Source of the DNA: CAYTBN01 sp964436045
Lineage (GTDB): Bacteria > Myxococcota_A > UBA796 > UBA9615 > CAYRNR01
Length of the DNA: 64,000 nucleotides
Reading direction: 5' to 3'
Assembly: GCA_964436045.1 (NCBI GenBank)
Contig: CAYTBN010000004.1
Coordinates: 62,001 to 126,000 of the forward strand
Shown in pieces: positions 30,833 through 39,701 of the stretch (positions within the stretch are counted from its first letter, which is position 1; the number at the start of each line of letters is the position of its first letter). A model generated the notes under the pieces. The model had not been told where the DNA came from. It made no database searches and saw only the letters and a program-made list of their open reading frames with translations. The translations under genes were made by a program, and so were the position numbers.

Positions 30833-33262
30833 TCAGCGGTCGCGGACGGTGACCCCATCCCGGGCGCGGAACCGCTCCAGGACCCTCTCGAACGCTCCGT
30901 CGATCGTCGCCCCCGCCAGGGTTCCCGCGCTGGACTGGAACACCATCCGGATGGCCACCGACCGCGTGCCCGCGGGCAACTCGTCGCCCTCGTACACGTC
31001 GAACACCTCGCTGTCGACGAGGTGCTTGGGCTTGGCCATTCGGACCTCGTCCAGCAGTTCGGCGGCGCTGATGCGGGCGTCGGCGAGCAGGGCCACGTCC
31101 CGCTGCGAGGAGGGGTACTCCGAGGGCGCCGTGTAGCGCAGCTTGGGCGACTTGCGCACCAGCCGGTCGAAGGGGACCTCGAACGCGAAGGCCGCGCGCC
31201 CGAACCCGTGGCGGGCGATCACCGACGGCGCGAGCCGCCCGATGTGCCCCAGGGTGTCCCGGCCCCGCACGAGGGCTGCCGACTGGGCTGGATCGAGATA
31301 GGGCGGGAGCTCGCCCGCGGGATCGAAGCGCAGGCCGCCCACGCGGAACCGCGCGAGCAGCCCCTCGAGCACACCCTTGAGGTCGTAGAAGTCCAGTTCC
31401 GCGGGCGCCTGCTCCCAGCCCGGCGGGCCTCGCCGCCCCATGCAGAGCGCGGCCAGCGAGACCGTCTCCGCCGCCCCCGTGGCGCCGTCGCCAGCACGGA
31501 AGGTGCGACGCAGCTGGAACGTCCGCAGGTCGTCGGTCCGGCGGGAGGCCGCGGCGGCATGGCGCAGCATGTTGGGCAGCAGCGCGGGCTGCATCAACGC
31601 CGAGTCCGCTCCGAGGGGGTTCTCCAGGCGGATCAAGCCCGCGATCCCCGCGTCATCCCAGCCCAGCGCGCGCAGCTCGTCCTCGGCGCAGAAGCTCAGC
31701 AGGTTCAGCTCGTCGTACCCCATGGCGGCCAGCGCCCGCCTGGCGTCCTGTTCCAGGTTGTCGCTGCGGGTGGTGGGCGCGTGCTCGGCCACCGGCAGCT
31801 TGCTCGGGATCCGGTCGTAACCGAACAGCCGGCCGACCTCCTCGATCAGGTCCACCTCCTGCTCGATGTCGAAGCGCCAGGGCGGCACCAGCGCATCCAG
31901 CAATCCGTCGCCGCGGGTGATGCGCAAGCCGTCCCGCTCCAGCAGCTCGACCACCCGGTCGGGGGCCAGCTCGGTCCCGAGCAATCCGGCGACGCGGGCG
32001 GTGCGCAGCGTCGCGGTCCGGGGGGCGAGGGCGACCGGTCGGCAGTCGGCCGCCGGTTCGAGGATCTCGCCGCCCGCCAGCTCGACGATCAGCGCCGCCA
32101 GCTTGCGGTTGGCGGCCAGGGTGGCCGTCGGATCGACCCCGCGTGCGAACCGATCGCTGGACTCGGTCTTGGCGATCAGCCGGCCGCAGGTGCCGCGGAT
32201 GAAGTGAGGATCGAAGTGGGCGGCCTCCAGCAGCAGATCGGTCGTGTCGTCGACCACCATCGAATTCTCGCCGCCGATGACCCCGCCCAGGGCCACGGGC
32301 CCCACGGAGTCGCAGATCGCCACGTCGGCGGCGGACAGGGTGTGCTCCACCCCGTCCAGGGCGGTGAACGGCTCGCCGTCGGCGGCGCGGCGGATGACCA
32401 CCTTCCGGCCGCGGAGGAACCGCAGGTCGAACGCATGGAACGGCTGTCCCAGCAGGCGACAGAGGTAGTTGGTGGCGTCGACCACGTTGTTGTGGGTGCC
32501 CGCGCCGACCGCCTCGAGCCGCTTGGCCATCCACGACGGCGACGGCCCCACACGCACGCCACGCACGACGATCCCGGTGTACCGGGGGCAGCCCTCGGGA
32601 TCCTCCAGACGGATGCGGACCGCGTGCTCTCCGGTGCCGGCGACGGCATCGGCTTCACCGGCCGGCTGCCCCTGCCACCAGGCGCCGGGGAGGGCATCGC
32701 CCTTCAGCGCGCAGCCGGTGAGCGCCGCCACCTCGCGGGCCACCCCGATCATCCCGAAGCAGTCAGCCCGGTCCGGGGTCAGGTCCAGCACGATCACGCA
32801 GTCGTCCAGCCCCAGGTAGCGATCCAGGGGCTGACCGGGCTCCAGATCTCCGGGGTAGACGAGGATGCCGTCGGCGTCGTCGCCGAGCTGCAGCTCCTTC
32901 TCGCTGCACAGCATGCCCTCGCTCACCTCGCCGCGCAGCTTGCCTCGCTTGACGACCACGCCACCGGGAAGCCGCGCCTTGTGCTGTGCCAGGGCCACTC
33001 CGTCCCCGGCCTTCATGTTGGTGGCGCCACAGACCACCTGCCGCTCCGCCTCGCCGTCGAAGACGCGACAGATCGACAGGGTCTCGGCGTTGGGGTGCGG
33101 GGAGACCTCCAGCAACCGGGCGGTGACCACCTTGGATAACTGCGGTCCCGCGGTCTCGATCTCGTCGACCTCGACCCCGGCGATGGACAGCAGCTGGGCG
33201 ATCTCGTCCGGACCGCGGTCCAGTTCCACCAGCTCCTTCAACCAGCTCCACAGGACGCGCAT
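30833..33262 (-). CDS. pheT: Phenylalanyl-tRNA synthetase beta subunit
   Basis: 809 residues, normal length. N-terminal tRNA-binding EMAP-like domain (residues ~40-150, VVTARLLEVSPHPNAETLSICRV), then B3/B4 editing-type region (VRIRLEDPEGCPRYTG...), B5 domain, the catalytic-like core with YDELNLLSF, and a C-terminal ferredoxin-fold anticodon-binding domain (PSEYPSSQRDVALLAD). With PheS it charges tRNA-Phe as an alpha2beta2 complex in the cytoplasm. The ATG overlaps the pheS stop (ATGA at 33259-33264), so translation is coupled. Confidence 0.93.
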   Translation of the reverse strand: MRVLWSWLKELVELDRGPDEIAQLLSIAGVEVDEIETAGPQLSKVVTARLLEVSPHPNAETLSICRVFDGEAERQVVCGATNMKAGDGVALAQHKARLPGGVVVKRGKLRGEVSEGMLCSEKELQLGDDADGILVYPGDLEPGQPLDRYLGLDDCVIVLDLTPDRADCFGMIGVAREVAALTGCALKGDALPGAWWQGQPAGEADAVAGTGEHAVRIRLEDPEGCPRYTGIVVRGVRVGPSPSWMAKRLEAVGAGTHNNVVDATNYLCRLLGQPFHAFDLRFLRGRKVVIRRAADGEPFTALDGVEHTLSAADVAICDSVGPVALGGVIGGENSMVVDDTTDLLLEAAHFDPHFIRGTCGRLIAKTESSDRFARGVDPTATLAANRKLAALIVELAGGEILEPAADCRPVALAPRTATLRTARVAGLLGTELAPDRVVELLERDGLRITRGDGLLDALVPPWRFDIEQEVDLIEEVGRLFGYDRIPSKLPVAEHAPTTRSDNLEQDARRALAAMGYDELNLLSFCAEDELRALGWDDAGIAGLIRLENPLGADSALMQPALLPNMLRHAAAASRRTDDLRTFQLRRTFRAGDGATGAAETVSLAALCMGRRGPPGWEQAPAELDFYDLKGVLEGLLARFRVGGLRFDPAGELPPYLDPAQSAALVRGRDTLGHIGRLAPSVIARHGFGRAAFAFEVPFDRLVRKSPKLRYTAPSEYPSSQRDVALLADARISAAELLDEVRMAKPKHLVDSEVFDVYEGDELPAGTRSVAIRMVFQSSAGTLAGATIDGAFERVLERFRARDGVTVRDR

Positions 33263-34254
33263 CAGAACTGCTCCAGGAAGCGCGGGTCACAATCGAGAAA
33301 CACCCGCAGGTCTTTGATCCCGTACCGCAACATCGCGAGGCGCTCGATGCCCATGCCGAACGCGAACCCCTGGACCTTCTCCGGGTCGTACGCCTCGTTT
33401 CTTACGGCGCGGAACACGTTGGGGTGGACCATCCCCGAGCCGAGGACCTCCAGCCAGTCGTCGCCCCAGCGGATGTCCATCTCCGCCGAGGGTTCGGTGA
33501 ACGGGAAGTAGCTCGCCCGGAAACGATAGGCCGTCTTGGGCCCGAAGAACTCCCGGACGAACTGGACGAGCACGCCCTTCAGATCGGCGAAAGTCGCCTG
33601 CTCGTCGACCCACAGGCCCTCCACCTGGCTGAACATCGGGCTGTGGGTCGCGTCCACCTCGTCCCTCCGGTACACCACGCCGGGACAAACCACCCGTACC
33701 GGCGGGGGCTGCCGCTCCATCACCCGCACCTGCACCGGGCTGGTGTGGGTCCGCAGCACCGAACCCCCGGACAGGTAGAAGGTGTCCTGCATCGCCCGTG
33801 CGGGGTGGTCCTTGGGGATGTTGAGGGCCTCGAAGTTGTGGAACTGGTCCTCGACCTCGGGGCCCTGCACCGCCGAGAAGCCCATGCCCAGGAAGATCGC
33901 CGCCATCTCGTCCCAGGTGCGTGTCAGCAGGTGCAGGTGGCCGGTGTGGGCGCGCCGGCCCGGCAAGGTGACGTCGATGGCCGCGCCGGCCAGGGCGCGG
34001 GTCTCCAGGGACGCCAGCCGCTCCTTGACCAGCTCGTCGATCTGGGTTCGTGCGGCGTTGATCTGCTGGCCCACCACGCCCCGGCGCTCCTTGGGCAGAT
34101 CGCGCAGGCGGCCGAACAGCTTGGGCAGCGCCCCGTTGCGCCCGACGAAGGGCGCCTTGCGCTGGTGGACCTCGGCCTCGCTGTCCGCGGCGCACAGGGC
34201 GTCCTTGGCCTCGGCCAGCAGTCGTTCGCAGGTCTGGGTGATCTCGTCGAGCAT
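33262..34254 (-). CDS. pheS: Phenylalanyl-tRNA synthetase alpha subunit
   Basis: 330 residues. An N-terminal coiled coil (LDEITQTCERLLAEAKDAL to EIDELV) and a class II core: motif 1 GPEVEDQFHNFEALNIPKDHPARA, motif 2 with LRTHTSPVQVRVM and GVVYRRDEVDATHSPMFSQVEG, motif 3 FAFGMGIERLAMLRYGI. ATG 34254 is used because GAGG lies at proper distance; the frame has an extra six codons upstream. The gene follows rplT by 100 bases on the same strand with no clear terminator, so it is probably transcribed with infC-rpmI-rplT. Confidence 0.93.
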   Translation of the reverse strand: MLDEITQTCERLLAEAKDALCAADSEAEVHQRKAPFVGRNGALPKLFGRLRDLPKERRGVVGQQINAARTQIDELVKERLASLETRALAGAAIDVTLPGRRAHTGHLHLLTRTWDEMAAIFLGMGFSAVQGPEVEDQFHNFEALNIPKDHPARAMQDTFYLSGGSVLRTHTSPVQVRVMERQPPPVRVVCPGVVYRRDEVDATHSPMFSQVEGLWVDEQATFADLKGVLVQFVREFFGPKTAYRFRASYFPFTEPSAEMDIRWGDDWLEVLGSGMVHPNVFRAVRNEAYDPEKVQGFAFGMGIERLAMLRYGIKDLRVFLDCDPRFLEQF

Positions 34255-34354
34255 CGCTACCTCACTTGGCATACAACACGCATCTCGGCGCCGGACCGCC
34301 GGGGCGTTCTCGGCCCGGGCGATCTTGGCGTCAGCGTAGGCAGATTGCTAGGGC

Positions 34355-34699
34355 CTAGCCCACGGCCTGGACGATCGCGGTGAAGGCGGCCGGATCGGCG
34401 ATGGCGATCTCGGACAGCATCTTGCGGTTGACCTGGATGTCCGCCTTCTTGAGCTTGCCCATCAACGCGGCGTAGCTGGTGCCATTGAGGCGCGCGGCGG
34501 CGTTGATGCGGGCGATCCACAGGCGACGGAAGTCGCGCTTGCGGTTGCGGCGATCGCGGTACGCGTACTGCTGGGCCTTGGTGACGGCGTTGATCGCCGT
34601 GCGCAGCAGCTTGCTCCGGGCGCCCCGGAAGCCCTTGGCCTGCTTGAAGATTCGCTTGATGCGGGTACGACGGATCTTGGAACGCTTGACACGTGCCAT
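34355..34699 (-). CDS. rplT: 50S ribosomal protein L20
   Basis: 114 residues, highly basic, nearly every family block present (MARVKRSKIRRTRIKRIFKQ, GFRGARSKLLRTA, RDRRNRKRDFRRLWIARINAAAR). L20 binds 23S rRNA early in assembly and in enteric bacteria represses this operon by binding its mRNA. The stop codon lies in a small palindrome GCTAGGGCCTAGC (34350-34362), which is not a convincing terminator. Confidence 0.95.
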   Translation of the reverse strand: MARVKRSKIRRTRIKRIFKQAKGFRGARSKLLRTAINAVTKAQQYAYRDRRNRKRDFRRLWIARINAAARLNGTSYAALMGKLKKADIQVNRKMLSEIAIADPAAFTAIVQAVG

Positions 34700-34762
34700 G
34701 GCAGTCTCCTTTTCAGCGGCGTCCCAGCTGGTTCAGCGGTGACCGCAGGAGGTTTTGTCGAA

Positions 34763-34957
34763 CTACTTGCAGAGCATCCGGCGCACGCGACCCGCATCCG
34801 CCGGGTCGACGATCGCGGACTTGCGCAGCTTGCGCTTCACGCCCTTCGCCTTCTTGGTCAGGATGTGGTTCTTGAACGCGTGGTTGCGCTTCAGTTTACC
34901 GGTACCAGTCAGCTTGAATCGCTTGGCTGCTGCCCGGTTGGTCTTCATCTTCGGCAT
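34763..34957 (-). CDS. rpmI: 50S ribosomal protein L35
   Basis: 64 residues, MPKMKTNRAAAKRFKLTGTGKLKRNHAFKNH, the usual L35 sequence and length. It lies between infC and rplT as in most bacteria; 12 bases separate it from infC and 63 from rplT. Preceding bases include GAGGCTC, a usable ribosome site. Confidence 0.95.
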   Translation of the reverse strand: MPKMKTNRAAAKRFKLTGTGKLKRNHAFKNHILTKKAKGVKRKLRKSAIVDPADAGRVRRMLCK

Positions 34958-34969
34958 CGAATCCGAGCC

Positions 34970-35524
34970 TCACTTCTTGGGCACCTTGGGCGCCATGATC
35001 ATCATCATGGTGCGGCCATCCATCCGCGGTTCCTGTTCCACGACCCCGAGGTCTTGGAGATCCTCCTGGAATCGGCGAAGTCGTTCGAAGGCGACCTGCT
35101 TGTGCGTGATCTCGCGGCCCCGGAACAGCACGGTGAGCTTCACCTTGTCCCCGGCAGTGAGAAATCGCACGGCGTGGCGGAACTTGAACTGGTAATCATG
35201 CTCGTCGGTCTTGGGGCGAATCTTCACCTCCTTGACCTGGATCACCGTCTGCTTCCGCTTGGCCTCCATCGCCTTCTTCTTCGACTCGTACTTGTACCGC
35301 CCGAAGTCCATGATCTTGCACACGGGCGGTCTCGCCGTTGGAGCGACCTCCACCAGATCAAGTCCGGCATCCTGCGCTGCGCGCATCGCATCCATGATGG
35401 GAAGGACGCCGAGCTGATCCCCTTCGGCGCCGATGACTCTTACCTCGCGAGCGCGAATCCTCCGGTTCGTCCGGATCTCTTCATGCTTGAACTCTTGTGC
35501 TCGCTTTCGTCTTCCTCGGCGCAC
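34970..35524 (-). CDS. infC: Translation initiation factor IF-3
   Basis: 184 residues. N-domain EEIRTNRRIRAREVRVIGAEGDQLGVLPIMDAMRAAQDAGLDLVEVAPTARPPVCKIMDFG, linker rich in Lys (YESKKKAMEAKRK), and C-domain VKEVKIRPKTDEHDYQFKFRHAVRFL through GRTMMMIMAPK. The start is GTG 35524, preceded by GAGGAG with six to eight bases spacing; the frame is open 27 codons further, but that part is not IF-3-like. In E. coli infC also avoids ATG (it uses ATT) as part of self-control by IF-3, so the non-ATG start may serve the same end here. A TTGACA-17-TAAAAG promoter lies about 95 bases upstream. Confidence 0.93.
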   Translation of the reverse strand: MRRGRRKRAQEFKHEEIRTNRRIRAREVRVIGAEGDQLGVLPIMDAMRAAQDAGLDLVEVAPTARPPVCKIMDFGRYKYESKKKAMEAKRKQTVIQVKEVKIRPKTDEHDYQFKFRHAVRFLTAGDKVKLTVLFRGREITHKQVAFERLRRFQEDLQDLGVVEQEPRMDGRTMMMIMAPKVPKK

Positions 35525-35617
35525 GATTAACTCCTCGACCCTCGGATCAAGTGGAACCTCCTCGCTGATGACTCGCTCGCGCCATGGTCCGCACTGCGCG
35601 GACAATGAAGCAGCAGC

Positions 35618-35646
35618 CTTTTATGGGATGCCCCCATCGATGTCAA
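35618..35646 (-). promoter_or_regulatory. Sigma70-type promoter for infC-rpmI-rplT-pheST
   Basis: On the minus strand TTGACA (35646-35641), a 17-base spacer and TAAAAG (35623-35618). It is in the 143-base gap between thrS and infC, giving a leader of about 85 bases. It allows the initiation factor and ribosomal genes to be expressed apart from thrS. Confidence 0.7.
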
Positions 35647-35667
35647 CGGGCTTTTGTGCCCAGGGTT

Positions 35668-37629
35668 TCAAGATCCGGCCGGCTTCTCGGCGGGATCGGA
35701 CGCCCGCTGCTCCACCTGCCACTGTACCCATCGGATCATCTCGTCGACACTCAAGGCGTCCATGGCGCCCGTTCCGTGCACCCGCGGCGACAGCGTTCCC
35801 GCGTCCCGATCCCGCTCGCCCACGACCAACAAGTACGGGATCTTGGCCTCCGCCGCAGCGCGAATTTTCGCGTTGAGCTTATCCGCACCGAACTCGCCGG
35901 TCACGCGCACGCCCTCGGCGCGCAGCCTGGCCAGCACCTCGCGGCCATACTCCTCGGACTTCTCCGACACCGTCAAGACCGCCGCCTGGATCGGCGCCAG
36001 CCAGACCGGGAAGGCGCCGCCGTAGTGCTCGATCAGGACACCGAAGAAACGTTCCAGCGAGCCCAGCAGGGCGCGGTGGAGCATGATCGGCCGATGGCGC
36101 TCGCCGTCTGCGCCCACGTAGGTCAGGTCGAAGCGCTCGGGCAGGTTCAGGTCCACCTGGATGGTGGTGCACTGCCAGGCCCGGTCCAGCGCGTCGCGGA
36201 TCTTGATGTCGATCTTCGGGCCGTAGAACGCGCCCCCGCCCTCGTCGATCTCCCAGGGCAGCCCCGAGTCGTCCAGCGCTTTTTTCAGCGCCTCCTCGGA
36301 GCGCTCCCAGACGTCTTCGCTGCCGATGGACTTCTCGGGCCGGGTCGACAGGTAGATGTCGTAGCCCTGGAAGCCGAAGGCGTTGAGCATCCCCAGGCTG
36401 AAGTCCACCAGCCGGCTCAGCTCGGCCTCCAGCTGGTCCATCCGGATGAACAGGTGGGCGTCGTCCATGGTGAACCCGCGCACCCGCAACAGCCCGTGGA
36501 GGACGCCGGACTTCTCGTAGCGATAGTCGGCGCCCAGCTCGGCCCAGCGGAGGGGCAGGTCCCGATAGGAGCGGATCTGGTCCTTGTAGATCAGGATGTG
36601 GAACGGGCAGTTCATCGGCTTGAGCTGGTACTCCTGCCCGTCGATGTCCATCGTGTTGAACATGGACTCGCGGTAGAAGCCAGTGTGCCCGCTGGTCTCC
36701 CACAGGTCGATCTTGGCGATGTGGGGGGTGTAGACGATGTCGTAGCCGTTGGCCAGGTGCTCGTCCCGCCAGAAATCCTCGATCTGCTTTCGGACCATCC
36801 CGCCCTTGGGGTGCCACAGGATCAGCCCGGGCCCCATCTCGCCCATGCTCGAGAACAGCCCCAGCTCCCGGCCCAGCTTGCGGTGGTCCCGCCGCTCGAG
36901 CTCCCGCAACCGCTGCTCGTGGGCCTTCAGATCCTTGGGATCGAAGAAGGCGGTGCCGTAGATCCGCTGGAGCATCGGGTTGCGCTCGTTGCCCCGCCAG
37001 TAGGCGCCAGCGACGTGCAGCAACCGGTGGGCCCGGATCACGCCCGTGCGGGGTGCGTGGGGACCGCGGCACAGGTCGACCCAGTCTCCGTGGCGGTAGA
37101 GGCCGACGGTCTCGACCCCCTGATCCCGCGCCAGATCCTCGATGAGCTCGACCTTGTAGGCCTCGCCCTTGCCGCGGAACAGCTCGAGGGCGTCCTCGAC
37201 CGGCACCTCCTCGCGGACGATCTCCAGATTGGCGTCGATCTGGCGCTTCATCGCGCCCTCGATCTCGCCGAGCTCGTCGGGGCCGAATGGGGTCTCCCGA
37301 TCGAAGTCGTAATAGAAGCCGTCCTTGATCGTCGGACCGATGGTGACCTGGGTGCCGGGGTACAGCTCCTGGACGGCCGCAGCCATCACGTGGGCCGCGG
37401 TGTGGCGCAGGACATCCAGCGCCTCGGGGTCCTTGCGCAACACGACCCGGAACGCACCGCCGGCCCGCACGGGGGTCTGCAGGTCCACCAGCTCGTCGTC
37501 GATCATCACGGCGATGGCCTTCTTGCGCACCTTGCTCGGCAGTCCGGCCAGCAGATCGCGCCCGAGCACACCCGCCGGGTGTTCGCGTTCGGCGCCATCG
37601 GGGTAGGTCAGCAGGATCGTCTCGCTCAT
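35668..37629 (-). CDS. thrS: Threonyl-tRNA synthetase
   Basis: 653 residues, full length. Order: TGS domain (residues 1-65), editing domain with HTAAHVMAAAV and DWVDLCRGPH (the zinc/water-site His and Cys residues), class II core with motif 2 (RYEKSGVLHGLLRVRGFTMDDAH) and the zinc-binding Cys of LKPMNCPFHI, motif 3 HRALLGSLERFFG, and a C-terminal anticodon-binding domain. Unlike many bacterial ThrRS it ends with a short extension (EQRASDPAEKPAGS). A weak TTGCAT / CAGACT pair on the minus strand near 37706-37678 could be its promoter. No T-box-like leader is visible in the 164 bases upstream. Confidence 0.95.
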   Translation of the reverse strand: MSETILLTYPDGAEREHPAGVLGRDLLAGLPSKVRKKAIAVMIDDELVDLQTPVRAGGAFRVVLRKDPEALDVLRHTAAHVMAAAVQELYPGTQVTIGPTIKDGFYYDFDRETPFGPDELGEIEGAMKRQIDANLEIVREEVPVEDALELFRGKGEAYKVELIEDLARDQGVETVGLYRHGDWVDLCRGPHAPRTGVIRAHRLLHVAGAYWRGNERNPMLQRIYGTAFFDPKDLKAHEQRLRELERRDHRKLGRELGLFSSMGEMGPGLILWHPKGGMVRKQIEDFWRDEHLANGYDIVYTPHIAKIDLWETSGHTGFYRESMFNTMDIDGQEYQLKPMNCPFHILIYKDQIRSYRDLPLRWAELGADYRYEKSGVLHGLLRVRGFTMDDAHLFIRMDQLEAELSRLVDFSLGMLNAFGFQGYDIYLSTRPEKSIGSEDVWERSEEALKKALDDSGLPWEIDEGGGAFYGPKIDIKIRDALDRAWQCTTIQVDLNLPERFDLTYVGADGERHRPIMLHRALLGSLERFFGVLIEHYGGAFPVWLAPIQAAVLTVSEKSEEYGREVLARLRAEGVRVTGEFGADKLNAKIRAAAEAKIPYLLVVGERDRDAGTLSPRVHGTGAMDALSVDEMIRWVQWQVEQRASDPAEKPAGS

Positions 37630-37793
37630 CCCGTGTCTCCTCCGCGCCCGGCAAACGACGCGTGCGGCGAGGCGAATCAGTCTGGCAGAAGGCGCGGCGA
37701 ATGCAAGCGTGCGCGCGCGCAGAATCCGTGTAACCCTTGGCCGGACCTGGGGTCAGAACGGGTCGAACGAACTCCGGGGCGCGCGGAGGTGCG

Positions 37794-39164
37794 ATGGGAC
37801 GCTGGTCCAACGGCTGGATGATGCTGATGGCGCTGTTGCTGGCCTGCAACGGCGAAACCGTCGATGACGACAGCGGCGACGACGACGACGCCACCGGAGG
37901 ACTGGAGATCACCGCGGTCCTCAGCGAGATCGTGCCCACCGTGGTCACCGTGACCTTCGAGACCGACGGCACACAGAGCGCCGAGGTGGTCGCCCTGGGC
38001 AACAACGGGGTCGAACTCCGCAGGGCAGTCGACATGACCGGCGGCGCCCCGTACTCGGGGGTCGCGCTCGGACTGAAGGCCGCCACCGACTACGAGGTCT
38101 GGATCGAACTGGGCGACGGCACGAAGAGCAACACCGAGGTCGTGAGCACCGGTGCCGTACCCACGGCCCTGCCCAGCACGTCGGTGATCGTCGCCGACGG
38201 CGCGACGATCCCCGGCGGCTACCTGGTGACCTCGGTGTTCGCACCCGAACCGGCGGCGGTGGTGATCGACGGCGACGGCGACTACGTCTGGTGGTCGATC
38301 CCAGACGCCGGCGAGGACAAGGTCAGCCGCTGCGTGCCCGCGCAGGACGGCGACGCGTTCCTGTTCTGGTACGTGAACCTCCAGGATGGCCCGGGGGGTC
38401 CCCTGGGCGATGGCAACGTGTTCACCCGGATGGCCTTCGACGGGACCACACTGGACGCGTTGACCATGGAGAGCGGCCACCACGACTTCGTCGAGCTGCC
38501 CGACGGGACCATCAGCTTCCTGGACTACGAGACCCAGGAAACGGCCGACGGCGAGAAGATCGGCGACAACATCGTCGAGATATCGCCGGACGGCACCCGG
38601 ACCACGGTCTGGTCGGTATGGGACGCCTTCGAATACGACCCGGATGCGCAGCAGATCCCCGGCGTCGGCTGGTCCCACGGCAACGCCCTGGACTACGTGG
38701 AGGCGGAGGACGCCTACTACCTGTCCTTCCTGGGCTTCAACAGCATCGTCAAGATCGACCGCGCCAGCAGCGAACTCCAGTGGATCTTCGGCGGCAACGA
38801 CAGCAACTTCGACGCCGACGGCGAGACCCTGTTCTTCATCCACCAGCACCAGTTCCAGCGGATCGGCGACTCGCTCCTGGTGTTCGATAACGGCAACCCC
38901 GAGATCAACGCCTCCAAGGCGGTGGAGTACGCCCTGGACGTGGGTGCCGGCACGGCGGAGCTGACCTGGAGCTACGCGCCGGACCCCGACGTCTACTCCT
39001 TCAGCCTCGGCGACGTCAGCCGCCTGGACAACGGCAACACGCTGATCACCTTCTCCACCGCCGGCCAGGTCCAGGAGGTCACCCCCGCGGGCGACGTGGT
39101 CTGGGAGCTGTCGATGGGCCTGGGCGGCGCCCTCGGTTACGTGACCTACGTCGAACAGCTCTGA
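37794..39164 (+). CDS. Arylsulfotransferase-like lipoprotein
   Basis: A 456-residue lipoprotein: signal MGRWSNGWMMLMALLLAC (lipobox LLLAC), an acidic linker (VDDDSGDDDDATGG), a fibronectin-III-like domain (EITAVLSEIVPTVVTVTFETDG), then a six-bladed propeller of the arylsulfotransferase (ASST) group, with GHHDFVELPDG, GWSHGNALDYV and FIHQHQFQRIG, where the His residues match the catalytic and active-site His positions of ASST. Family members move sulfate between phenols, but many such lipoproteins are uncharacterised. GCGGAGGTGCG precedes ATG 37794. Confidence 0.8.
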   Translation: MGRWSNGWMMLMALLLACNGETVDDDSGDDDDATGGLEITAVLSEIVPTVVTVTFETDGTQSAEVVALGNNGVELRRAVDMTGGAPYSGVALGLKAATDYEVWIELGDGTKSNTEVVSTGAVPTALPSTSVIVADGATIPGGYLVTSVFAPEPAAVVIDGDGDYVWWSIPDAGEDKVSRCVPAQDGDAFLFWYVNLQDGPGGPLGDGNVFTRMAFDGTTLDALTMESGHHDFVELPDGTISFLDYETQETADGEKIGDNIVEISPDGTRTTVWSVWDAFEYDPDAQQIPGVGWSHGNALDYVEAEDAYYLSFLGFNSIVKIDRASSELQWIFGGNDSNFDADGETLFFIHQHQFQRIGDSLLVFDNGNPEINASKAVEYALDVGAGTAELTWSYAPDPDVYSFSLGDVSRLDNGNTLITFSTAGQVQEVTPAGDVVWELSMGLGGALGYVTYVEQL

Positions 39165-39214
39165 TCTGCGCGATCCACCGCCGCAAGATGGTCAAAGTCG
39201 AGTCTGATCGAAAC

Positions 39215-39243
39215 TTGACAGCCAGGTCGCGCGGCGATAAACG
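39215..39243 (+). promoter_or_regulatory. Sigma70-type promoter for tRNA-Val
   Basis: TTGACA (39215-39220), a 17-base spacer and TAAACG (39238-39243), ending 37 bases before the mature tRNA. It is the only good promoter in the gap and points at the tRNA. Confidence 0.7.
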
Positions 39244-39279
39244 TCCCGGCCACGTTCGTTCACAACGAAGTTGGTCGGC

Positions 39280-39354
39280 AGGCGCGTAGCTCAGTGGGAG
39301 AGCACTACCCTGACACGGTAGGGGTCGCTGGTTCAAATCCAGTCGCGCCTACCA
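39280..39354 (+). tRNA. tRNA-Val (anticodon GAC)
   Basis: Cloverleaf: acceptor AGGCGCG / CGCGCCT (7 pairs), D arm GCTC / GAGC, anticodon stem CTACC / GGTAG with loop CTGACAC (anticodon GAC), T arm GCTGG TTCAAAT CCAGT, discriminator A and encoded CCA at 39352-39354. It stands alone and reads GTC and GTT. Confidence 0.95.
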
Positions 39355-39473
39355 CCTTCGTTGTCCCCCTAGCGGCCGAGTCCGAGGCCGAGCCCCGGTC
39401 CTTCTCTCTCCTTTCCCCTTCCCTCCCCCCCCGGCTAACATCCCCCCATGCTCCGCCTCGCCATCCCCTGGCT

Positions 39474-39503
39474 AGTCTCCATCCCGAATGCGGGATGGAG
39501 ACT
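39474..39503. repeat. Perfect 13-bp stem palindrome
   Basis: AGTCTCCATCCCG and its exact complement flank a 4-base AATG loop. There is no T run, so a rho-independent terminator is not supported. It directly precedes the larger hairpin element. Confidence 0.85.
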
Positions 39504-39509
39504 GGCGTG

Positions 39510-39665
39510 GTTCCCAAGGCCAAAATGAGTCATTTTTCGCGAGGTCAATGGTCCGGCACACCGGGAGGGCAAGGGTTTCCGCGGAGACGTACTCGTGTAC
39601 GTCGCACAAGGAAACCCGCGGCCCGACGCCGAGATCGCGGAAAAGGGCCATTTTGGGATGGGAAC
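39510..39665. repeat. Large nested imperfect hairpin element (~156 bases)
   Basis: Paired blocks nest from outside in: GTTCCC/GGGAAC, AAAATG/CATTTT, TTTTTCGCGA/TCGCGGAAAA, GGGTTTCC/GGAAACCC and GACGTAC/GTACGTC around a TCGT loop. The A/T blocks stand out from the GC-rich surroundings. It has the form of a dispersed structured repeat or small non-autonomous element. The 347-base gap 39355-39701 otherwise holds a pyrimidine-rich stretch (39400-39450) and nothing recognisable. Confidence 0.75.
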
Positions 39666-39701
39666 TGGCTAGACGCCCACCGCACCGGCCCCCACGCCTG
39701 G

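Noticed and set aside
34350..34362. Palindrome GCTAGGGCCTAGC as an rplT terminator
   Set aside because: Short stem, no T run, and the downstream phe genes are usually co-transcribed.
39294..39701. Upstream extension of the membrane protein frame through the tRNA
   Set aside because: A tRNA and its CCA end lie in the frame, so it cannot be coding there.
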